Shown: positions 23,398-33,576 of the stretch, in pieces | Position numbering within the stretch: position 1 is the first letter of the stretch | Layout: every line of letters starts with the position of its first letter | Origin: Phycomyces blakesleeanus NRRL 1555(-) | Lineage: Eukaryota; Mucoromycota; Mucoromycetes; Mucorales; Phycomycetaceae | Length of the DNA stretch: 64,000 bases | Assembly: GCF_001638985.1 (NCBI RefSeq) | Contig: NW_017265153.1 | Coordinates: 617,776-681,775, forward strand | Direction of reading: 5' to 3' | The notes under the pieces: generated by a model | Seen by the model: only the letters and a program-made list of their open reading frames with translations | What the model was told of the DNA's origin: nothing | The model's database searches: none | Program-made: the position numbers and the translations under genes

Positions 23398-24175
23398 GAA
23401 TTGAGATATTTAAGACTAATGAAAGAAATGGAAACAATGTGAATACTTTAATAATTAGAGTCGGGTTTCTTTAAAATAATAAAATAAATCAAAACATACG
23501 TAAAGGTGGAAAGTAAGGCACCAAAAGATTATTTTTCTGATGATGCTCTTTATAGCATTTTGATCTCTATATTATACTTTTCTTTATAAGCTGACTTGAA
23601 AAGGCATTTGTAATAGCTTACATCCATTACAAAGATGGGAGAGATTATGGTTTAGTACGTAATGTCTTGTCTCAATCAGAATAAGTTGAATAACTTTCAA
23701 TTTGCTCAATTGATTCTATCAGTTTCTCAGAGTCAATGGTCATAAAATTATAATTTTGAATTTCTTCTGTTTTTTTTTAATTTTTTCTTTCTTCTTCTTT
23801 ACTTCTTTCTTAATGTCTAACATGGTAAGCATCAACTCACATCAAAGTTTCAAGACCTAATCATCTTGTTGTTTTTATGCTAGCATGATACTCTATGTTT
23901 TAAAACACCAAGTCCTTCTTAACTGCCTCAAAAATAACAATAAGAAGGTAATAAAAATATACTTGAATATTTATTCATGATTTATGTATTAATTATTCTG
24001 TTTAGATTTTTCTGGCCTGTTAACAAAGACATATACCTTGGGAGAGTTTGCAAAATAGTATGTTATATAAATATTAACATTCATCTTCAAGATACAACTT
24101 GTATTTATTATTTTTCTTATATATACAATACACTCTATAGTCACTGATCTTTATCTCGGTCCTCTTTTTTTGATT
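23398..24175. other. Non-coding AT-rich stretch
   Basis: Presumed promoter side of the accessory gene and right end of element B. No gene or terminal repeat recognised. Confidence 0.5.
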
Positions 24176-24520
24176 ATATACCAACTCTTATTCTCTACAG
24201 ACAGACAAGTAAGTAAATAGTCATTCTATTTCTCTGTACGTAATTCTAATGAAAAAAAATTATTTTATAGATAATATCTCCATTTCCCGCATGCCGCCTC
24301 TTTTACTGTATCAAATAATTGGTAAGCAAAAAATAGTCTGATACTCTTAATTTCATTCTAATAAAAGATTATATTTTATAGACAATATCTTTGTATTTTC
24401 TGTTTGTCAACTCTTCTGTTTTCTGAACTGCCTGGTAAGCAAACCATAGTCTTATTTACTTTGAATTGTATTAACAAAAGTTATTATTTTTATATACGAT
24501 ATTACTATAATTGAGACATT
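24176..24520 (+). repeat. Tandemly repeated exon/intron-like units
   Basis: Imperfect copies of a unit of roughly 110 bp. Each has a splice-donor-like GTAAG (24208, 24321, 24434), a stretch with TAGTC, an acceptor-like TTTTATAG (24264-24271 and 24375-24382), and then a 50-52-bp segment starting ATAATATCT or ACAATATCT. The pattern looks like duplicated small exons with conserved intron ends. The segments are too short and AT-rich to give a protein call. Confidence 0.4.
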
Positions 24521-25305
24521 TAACTAAAACGTTGATATATTTATCTTTATGTTAAAGACATTTATCTGTTCTCGTGTTTAACTTTATTGTAAGTATATTC
24601 ATATTTTTTAAATAATCTGTTGCTCTCAAATAAATATACCTAGAACATTCTTTCTACTCCACCCTATAATTATTTTTTATAAAAGTCAACAAACAGGCCA
24701 AGAAGGCATGCCACAGCAAGCAATCGAATACAGTAGGGGTTGATTGCACCAGGGGTGAACCAATGGATATTCAAAAGGAATAACATAATATCCACTAAAA
24801 TATATGACGACATGGAGTGTGATGTTTCTACCCAATTGCAACAGAAGACGATTAGTGATGTAGACAAATAGAAATAGCTAGAAACAATAAGAAAATTTCT
24901 TCAAACCAATAAAAAACTTTAAAATGACCCATAAACCTCTAAATCTTGACTAAATCTTGACCAAATCTTGACCAAATCTCTTCTTTAACAACCCATATAT
25001 AGTAATAAAAAGATGTTGAATATTATGTGTTGTATTTAAAAAAAACGCAAAGCCAATATAAAATGAAAACTCTGCGGTCTGATAAAAGTGCATCTATATT
25101 TTTACAACCAAAATATATCACATAAAAGTATATCACACTTTTTCTTTTTGCATTCCTAAAATTCAATATACTAATTGTATTCATTTAGCTCACGAATTTT
25201 AAAAAATTGGCATCATAAATTCCGATCGAATTCATGCTGAATTTTATTCATTCAGACAGTATTTGATCAAGATTTAGTATACTGAATTGACCCTTCTTTT
25301 GCAGT
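24521..25305. other. Non-coding stretch with a short 13-bp triplication
   Basis: No gene is supported. A 13-bp unit (AAATCTTGAC plus CTA or CAA) occurs about three times near 24,940-24,980. The right end leads into the satellite block. Confidence 0.45.
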
Positions 25306-25865
25306 ACATATAAGTTAATGATCACTAATCTAGTATATATATAAGTTAATGATCACGAATCTGACATATATATAAGTTGATGAGCGCCAATTTGATATAT
25401 ATATAAGTCAATAACAGCCAATCTGATATATATATAAGCCAATGACAGTCAATCTGGTGTATATATAAGTCAATGACTGCCGATCTGATATATATATATA
25501 AATTATTAACTGCTGATCTAGTATATGTATAATCTGATCACAGTCAATCTCATATATATATAAGTCAGTTATGACTGATCTGATATATATATAAGCTGAT
25601 AACAGGTTATTGATATTATATATAAAGAGATAATACTAAATTGGATATATATATAAATGGATAACAGCTAATCAGATATATATAAGTGGATAACAGTCAA
25701 TCTCATATATATATAAGTTGATCACTGCTGATCTAGTATATATATAAACTATTAACAGCTAATCTCATATATATATAAATCAATGATAATGGATCTAATA
25801 TATATAGACTAATAATAGTGAATCTGATATATATGTAGATGAATAACAGTCAATCTGTACTATAT
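25306..25865. repeat. 31-bp minisatellite array, left block
   Basis: About 18 diverged units of roughly 31 bp. Each consists of TATATATATAAG followed by a variable 18-19-bp part such as TCAATGACAGCCAATCTGA. The same unit forms the longer right block from 27,165. The last units run into single-copy AT sequence that is duplicated at 28,980-29,284. Confidence 0.85.
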
Positions 25866-26165
25866 ATAAATTTATCATATCCAATTTATTACTTATATAA
25901 GTTAATAAAATATAATATGTAATCAATATTAGCTAATAATATTCAATTTATCATTAATATTAGCATATAACATCTTATCAATCTTTAATATTAGTCAATA
26001 GCATTGAATCTATCACATTATATATATTCACACTTGTCAATATTCAAGTCATATCCAATCATATCCAATCATCTCATTAAATACAAGTTACATACTCTAA
26101 TTATATTTAATCTTTAATATTATATATATTCACAACTCTTTTATAATCTTTCTATATATATATAA
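25375..26165. repeat. Direct duplication, left copy (about 790 bp)
   Basis: Nearly identical to 28,494-29,284 at a constant offset of 3,119 bp. It includes several 31-bp units and about 300 bp of flanking AT-rich sequence. Near-identity beyond the tandem repeats points to a recent segmental duplication or gene conversion. Confidence 0.85.
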
Positions 26166-26630
26166 TATATAAATATATTAAAAATATAATAAATATTAAT
26201 TAATTGACTTGTTCATATATTTTTTTATTGATATATATAATAATATTTTGATTTTTATAAGAAAATTAGTAAAAAAAAAATATTAAAATTAATTTTTATA
26301 AATTCTATACTTGCTTTTTACATTTTTTGATACTTTTATATTATACTACTAAATTTTCTTTATATAGCAAAAAAAATTAAAAAATTATTACTTAGTAAGA
26401 ATTTGAACTTTCATTAGAAGAGATATATTTAATTATTGTAGGAATGGCTTTTTGATAGTTTAAAATTAAATGTTTTTCCATGCCAAGCTTTTACATAGTT
26501 GCTATTTATGTAACATATCTTCCCACACTAAAAATGCCAAGACTTCTCACGCTAGGTGCATTCAGACTAACCAAAAAAGGAAATTTTTTGCGAAAAAAGC
26601 TATTCTTTGTCATTTTTTCTCATGAATTCA

Positions 26631-26990
26631 ATTGTATTGTTTACGTAGATCATTTATGCGAGATTATGCATGATTATGCATGTTATATAACAAGTATAGC
26701 CAAAAGTTGCCAATTTTTTTTAGTAATGCAATTGTATTGTTTACGTAGATCATTTATGTGAGATTATGCATGATTATGCATGTTATATAACAAGTATAGC
26801 CAAAAGTTGCCAATTTTTTTTAGCAATGCAATCGTATTGTTTACGTATATCATTTATGCGAGATTATGCATGATTATGCATATTATATAACAAGTATAGC
26901 TAAAAGTTACCAATTTTTTTCAGCAATGCAATCGTATTGTTTACATTACACGAATATGCATAATGATGTATGTTACACAAACTTTAGTTT
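26631..26990. repeat. 100-bp tandem repeat (3.5 copies)
   Basis: Units start at 26631, 26731, 26831 and 26931 with exactly 100-bp spacing. Each begins ATTGTATTGTTTACG or ATCGTATTGTTTACG and contains TTATGCATGATTATGCAT and TAACAAGTATAGC. The units differ by a few substitutions. The last is truncated or diverged after about 40 bp. Confidence 0.92.
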
Positions 26991-27040
26991 TATATTTTTA
27001 TATATGTATGTTTAAGTTCTTTTATATGTGCCTATATATA

Positions 27041-27160
27041 ATTATGCAAGATTATGTAAGATTATGCAAGATTATGCAAGATTATGTAAGATTATGCAAG
27101 ATTATGCGAGATTACGCAAGATTATGCAACATTATGCAACATTATGCAACATTATGTAAG
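27041..27160. repeat. 10-bp tandem array, 12 units
   Basis: Twelve uninterrupted decamers of ATTATGCAAG or close variants (ATTATGTAAG, ATTATGCAAC). The 10-bp period is close to one DNA helical turn. The core TTATGC also occurs in the 100-bp units just upstream, suggesting a common origin. Confidence 0.93.
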
Positions 27161-27164
27161 CTGA

Positions 27165-28985
27165 TAACAACTAATTGACACTATATATAAACTAATTATA
27201 GCTGATCTTATATATATATAAGCTATTGACAGTTGATCTAGTATAAATATAAGCTGTTGACCATCAATCTAGCATATATATAAGCGGTTGAATGCCGATC
27301 TGGCATATATATAAGCTGTTGACTACCAATATGGCATATATATAAGCTGTTGACTGGCAATCTAGCATATATATAAGCTGTTGACAGCTGATCTAGTATA
27401 TATATAAGCTGATAACCACCAATCTGATATATATATAAGTGGATTACAACTGATCTGATATATATATAAATGGATGACAGTCAGTCTGCTATATATATAA
27501 GTGGATGAAAACTGATCTGCTATATTTATAAGTAGATGACAGCTGATCTGCTATATATATAAGTGGATGACAGCTGGTCTGCTATATATATAAGTGGATA
27601 ATAGCCAGTCTGCTATATATATAAGTGGATGATAGCCAGTCTGATATATATATAAGTAGATGACAGCTGATCTAGTATATATATAAGCTGATAACCACCA
27701 ATCAGATATATATATAAGTAGATGATAGCTGGTCTGCTATATATATAAGTAGATGATAGCTGATCTGATATATATATAAGTAGATGACAGTCAATCTGAT
27801 ATATATATAAGTGGATGACAGCTGGTCTGCTATATATATAAGTGGATAATAGCCGGTCTGCTATATATATAAGTGGATGATAGCCAGTCTGATATATATA
27901 TAAGTGGATGACATCTGGTCTGCTATATATATAAGTGGATGACAGCCGGTCTGATATATATATAAGTAGATGACAGCTGATCTAGTATATATATAAGCTG
28001 ATAACCACCAATCAGGTATATATATAAGTAGATGATAGCTGGTCTGCTATATATATAAGTGGATGATAGCTGATCTGATATATATATAAGTGGATGACAG
28101 TCAATCTGATATATATATAAGTGGATGACAGCTGATCTGTTATATTTATAAGTGGATGACAGCTAATCTGCTATATATATAAGTGGATGATAGCTAGTCT
28201 GCTATATATATAAGTGGATAACAGCCGATCTGATATATATATAAGTTAATAATTGCTGATATGATATATATATAAGCCAATGATCACCAATCTGGTATAT
28301 ATATAAGTTGATGAGCGCCAATCTGATATATATATATAAGTCAATGACAGCCAATCTGATATATATATAAGTCAATGATTGCCAATCTGATATATATATA
28401 AGCCAATAATTGCCGATCTGATATATATATAAGTCAATGATCACCAATCTGGTATATATATAAGTCAATAATTATAGATCTGGTATATATATAAGTTGAT
28501 GAGCACCAATTTGATATATATATAAGTCAATGACAGCCAATCTGATATATATATAAGCCAATGACAGTCAATCTGGTGTATATATAAGTCAATGACTGCC
28601 GATCTGATATATATATATAAATTATTAACTGCTGATCTAGTATATGTATAATCTGATCACAGTCAATCTCATATATATATAAGTCAGTTATGACTGATCT
28701 GATATATATATAAGCTGATAACAGGTTATTGATATTATATATAAAGAGATAATACTAAATTGGATATATATATAAATGGATAACAGCTAATCAGATATAT
28801 ATAAGTGGATAACAGTCAATCTCATATATATATAAGTTGATCACTGCTGATCTAGTATATATATAAACTATTAACAGCTAATCTCATATATATATAAATC
28901 AATGATAATGGATCTAATATATATAGACTAATAATAGTGAATCTGATATATATGTAGATGAATAACAGTCAATCTGTACTATATA
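27165..28985. repeat. 31-bp minisatellite array, right block
   Basis: More than 50 units of about 31 bp, typified by AGTGGATGACAGCTGATCTG followed by a CTATATATATA-type core. Units in the centre (27,450-28,220) are most alike; those at both ends are more diverged. Higher-order blocks recur, for example the segments around 27,660-27,720 and 27,960-28,020. Every unit contains a TATATATATAAG core. Confidence 0.92.
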
Positions 28986-29284
28986 TAAATTTATCATATC
29001 CAATTTATTACTTATATAAGTTAATAAAATATAATATGTAATCAATATTAGCTAATAATATTCAATTTATCATTAATATTAGCATATAACATCTTATCAA
29101 TCTTTAATATTAGTCAATAGCATTGAATCTATCACATTATATATATTCACACTTGTCAATATTCAAGTCATATCCAATCATATCCAATCATCTCATTAAA
29201 TACAAGTTACATACTCTAATTATATTTAATCTTTAATATTATATATATTCACAACTCTTTTATAATCTTTCTATATATATATAA
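28494..29284. repeat. Direct duplication, right copy (about 790 bp)
   Basis: Partner of 25,375-26,165. The match ends in a short TA-rich run at 29,284. The tRNA-like sequence begins about 40 bp beyond this end. Confidence 0.85.
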
Positions 29285-29325
29285 TAAATAAATAAAACAT
29301 TGTTTTTAATTTATTAGTATGTTTT

Positions 29326-29397
29326 GTTCGCGTAGCATAATGGTTAAGATGTTGCGTTTTGATTCTAGGAACCCGCGTTCGACGCCACCTTATTGCC
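29326..29397 (+). tRNA. tRNA-Gln(TTG)-like sequence, probably degenerate
   Basis: A 72-bp stretch with box A-like TAGCATAATGGTTA (29333-29346), the anticodon loop TTTTGAT (29357-29363, anticodon TTG at 29359-29361), and a box B-like CGTTCGACGCC (29376-29386). A T-run follows (29399-29404), as for a Pol III terminator. The order and spacing match eukaryotic tRNA-Gln. However, the anticodon stem (TTGCG against TCTAG) and acceptor stem do not pair well. A tRNA pseudogene or tRNA-derived SINE head is therefore more likely than a working tRNA. Confidence 0.4.
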
Positions 29398-29404
29398 GTT
29401 TTTT

Positions 29405-32400
29405 ATTCCAAATTTTTTTTGTGTGGTTTTTTTTTTCTGTAAGAAAAGAACAATATAATACTACTGTTTTGAGATTTGTTCTTTTAATAATTTGTTCATT
29501 AAATTAAAGAAGTGTAAAGGAAAAGTCTGTTTACATATTAAGGGAAGGTTTGAAATCTTCTGCTATAATAAGACTATTAGAAAAGTTAAAATCTCATGAA
29601 ATTTAATATAAGTAGAGATATCATAGTTCTAGAGTATTTTTTTTATTAAAGTATAGCAAACAATAAATTAATATAAAATAAATTATTTAGTTAAAGTACA
29701 AAATTAATATTTAATATTTAATTTTTAATTTTTTATTTTTCAATTTTTCAATTTTTTTTTATATTTTTTTTTATATTTTTTTATTATTTCTTTTTTATTT
29801 TGTATTTATTATTTTTTTTTTTATTATTTTTATTATTTTGTTTTTTACTTTTATTATTTATTTATTTATATTTTATTTTAATGCTTTTATTATATTTATA
29901 ATAAATTAGCATTTCAAAAAATTATGAATAAACATATGAATAATTTTTAGATAAATTCTATTTTTTTTAATATATATATATATATAGATGATATTCGGCT
30001 AGGGCGGAAATATTTGATTTATTTTAATTTTTACCCACCTGCGCACTATACCAAATCCCGGCGGCCATCTAATCGTAGCATTATTCAATCTCCGAAAAAA
30101 TTCTAAAGACCGACAATGCGCCTCTAATGCCACTTTTCAGTTACTCTTCGTCATTAGCTATCGATAGAGCCAAGAAGCATACAAATACAATCAGTAGAAG
30201 TCGAGAAAAGTAGAATTATATGAATTTTATTTTTTGAATAAATATTTATTTCTCAAAAAAAAATAAGAAAAATAATTATATTATAAATGCCGACTGAAAC
30301 CGATATTTTTTATTTATTTATTTATTTTTTGGTATCTTGCATGCCCTTTAACCGAGGCGACAGATTGTTCAAATAATCTCAATTACAAGAGGTATATATA
30401 TATATTTGATATTCTTTATATTTTTTGTGGAGAGGTTGAAAAGTTGTAAAAAAATATTTTCAATGCAATCATTGGTGCAATGATTCCAGTTGAGGAATGA
30501 GGAGGGGGGGTTTTTTTTTCAAGCAGAATAAACAAAAATAATACTCTTATTTATTTATTTATTTATTTTATTTTTCTTCTGTGTGCATCTCTTTCAATAA
30601 CCATACATATTCACATTAACTTGCCATGAAAGTTACAATTGAAATTACTACAATCATACACATGCGCACATGTATGCACACATGTATTTTACCGAGAACA
30701 TCTAAAAATATATTATATTTGTTAAAAGCGCAAGCTTTCACCAAGACCACGAGCAAGTTTTGATATGTATCAACTAGAAAACAATTACTCGCATTCTCTT
30801 TATACGATAAAGCCGCATTATTATGTTTTTTTTTGCATTATATAATTTCTATGCTAGCTGTTGTATATGCCGGAAAAATAGAGATAATCGATATATATAC
30901 ATATATATATATATATATTTGAAATGGTAAATAATAATAAGAGTTGGCTTGTGCAATAATGGTCACCGGTTTTCATTAGTCGGTTTACACCTTGATCGAA
31001 AAATATACTTTTATTGTAAAGGTTTACTACTCATAAGAAAAAAATGGTAAGAATAGCACCTGTAATTATTGCTATTATAGAAAACATGTACAAATGAAAA
31101 GCTTCCATCCCGTGTTAAGTCGAGTAAGGATAAAGGTGCACTACAAACCAGAACCGAAAGTCAACTTATCGGTGGGGCAGGTTTCTGTTTACAAATAAAT
31201 GTCTTTTATATATTGTATACGCTTCTTGGGATAATTCACGGTTATTACAATGGTTAAAAAAATATTACACAATATCCTTAACTAATATGAATTTTTATTG
31301 TGAAGAGAATTTATTTGGAGTGAGAATAGTATCTGTGATGGCACAATAAGTCAAACCTGTTTTGTAAAGAGCTTAAGGATAAGTAGTTTCACCACAGAAA
31401 GTCAACCGGTTTTTTTTAAAAAAGGAAGAGAACCAGAAAATCATAAAATCACAAGGTAAAGTACAGGACATTTCTACCCCAGGGAAAATATGTATGAACA
31501 GGCAGTACGTATCGCAAGAGAGGTAGACGATTGGCTTATCCCCTGTATGACATGACTCAATAAATAAATAAATAAATAATATTTAAATTTTGAGCCACAA
31601 CAATTAAACGATGCTTTTCCCCAATTTGATTCTTTGTCTAGTTAGAATTTTGAACGATTGCAAAAGAGTAATAAAAATAAATAAGTTATACAGCCATGGT
31701 AATGTATTTTAAGAGGCTACAACTATTTACTTCATGGAGGCCAAAGTGAGGATCGATAACTCCCAAATATTTTCTCTCATTCGCGTTCATTGTCAACTAA
31801 AATACCTTGGCCTCATCCCGCACATCAAAGGTATCAACCATTTTCTATTCTCATTATTTTTATTCTATACTGCAGCTGTACCCTTCATCATGCGTTTCTT
31901 CACTCTGCACAAGGGTCGATGTATTTTGTTTGATGTTAAAAAATTATCTGTTTCTATAGGTGTTTCTATGTGTTCTCTAATCCTTTTTTAGGAATCAGAG
32001 ATCTATTGCACTGAATTTAAAAAGAAAGAAAGAAAGAATGACAAAGAAATTGGGCTGTCTAAAATTGCACCCAACTCAAATTAATTCTTGGTACAGTTGG
32101 CGTTTGTGTGCGTGGATAAACAATATAAAAGAAAGAAATAACCAATTGCCTTTCAATATTAGCGAAATCGTTGTTATTGTGGTGGTATATGAGTTTTGGT
32201 TAGGCGCAACTGTACTAATATTATTTTGTTTTTTTTCGGCAGTTGCTTTGTGTTGGCAGTTTAATTATTTTCATGAAAAATGATAAAATGGTAAGATATA
32301 TAAAAACTTATAAATCCAGTGTTATTTCATTATGTACTGGATCCGATTGTTTTGCGTGAGTGCGGGTGTATGCGCAGAATGGTATCCTTTGATGTACCAT

Positions 32401-33576
32401 ATTCATTTATTTACGACCAAAACCGATAATTTCTTATGTATACCCATCCGCCAACTAGTCGAAAAGTTTAGTAGCAGTACTCCTAATGATTTGCACCAGT
32501 GCTTATTTCCATGTCATGTAAGACACATTAGTATAAAAATACGCCTTTCTTTTTCTTTTTCTTTTTCTTCAGCAGCCACTTGAATGTAAAGTATATCGAC
32601 CAACTCGGGTGCATTGAAAACTGTAAAATAAATATGAAACTTTTCTTGTTAATTGCCTTGTAAATATTTTCGCAATTACATTTACTGTTCTCTACAAGAG
32701 CCTATCTGAAAACAAATATAATATTTCTTGCTTTAATTAGAACTGTGGAGGCTCAATTAGCATGAAAAACAATATTCGACTGTATAAGTATAATTTCTTG
32801 AAGACGTCGAGTATATCTGACTCTAGGTATCACATACAAGTACTCTGTTTTTTTTCTTTAAAATTAAATACAATAGAAGCTGTTAATAAAATAAGTTAAT
32901 ATAAAGAGTACATAATGATAGAGAAAAACAAATAAGTATTTCTATACTGTCAAATATATACACAGTTCTGTCGAGTACTATCGTGGTTACTATTTGGTTT
33001 TTTGAATTCAAGACATTAGAGTTACAAAGTACTTGTGACGTCCATTATACTATCTTGGGTTGGTAATATAAAACGAAACTCACTGGTATCGAGAGCTATA
33101 TCATTACGAGAGAGTAAAATGCGTACTTAGGGATGTACTTTGGCGTACTTTCCCTGCCTACTTTAAACTCGTGTTTTAATAATGATTATAGTGTATTTCC
33201 GTACTTTGGTAATTAATATTATATATATATACCAACGCCTTTTTTGTTAAATATCGAAATTGAAAGGGTTGCTCTAACAAAAAGATTAGATGATTGACTG
33301 TCGAGACTTGACCGAAACTTACAAACAATTAGTGTGCTAGATGTACAATTAATAATGGTATTTATAATATTATAATCAATCTTACTCACGGGTATTTTAA
33401 TCAAGATTATTACACCCAAAAGTATTTTACTCAAAAATATTAAAGGAACCCAACAAGTGTTGTACTTTTATATTGAACATTATTTGAATATTAGTTAAAG
33501 CATTGCTGCCACGAATTGTCAAGCATCGATAGCTAGTAAAACCCTTATTGTCATTATATTAAAAGAGATGTATAGA
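29405..33576. other. Long AT-rich gene-poor stretch
   Basis: No protein or RNA gene is supported. Short ORFs near 31,734-32,583 lack recognisable motifs and conservation clues. Poly-T/A low-complexity (29,700-29,900) and several TA runs occur. It could be pericentric or decayed transposon sequence. Confidence 0.5.

Noticed and set aside
26963..27178. 71-aa ORF with repeats such as RLCKIMQDY
   Set aside because: Produced by the 10-bp array read in cycling frames.
28202..28468. 88-aa minus-strand ORF rich in Tyr/Ile/Leu
   Set aside because: It is translation of the 31-bp satellite units in shifting frames; no independent coding evidence.
27041..29284. CRISPR-like array
   Set aside because: The 31-bp period suggests repeat-spacer order, but the variable parts are diverged versions of one sequence, not unique spacers, and there are no cas genes in this eukaryotic window.
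31734..32583. Three plus-strand ORFs of 81-85 aa
   Set aside because: No recognisable domain, no splice model linking them and no conserved features.
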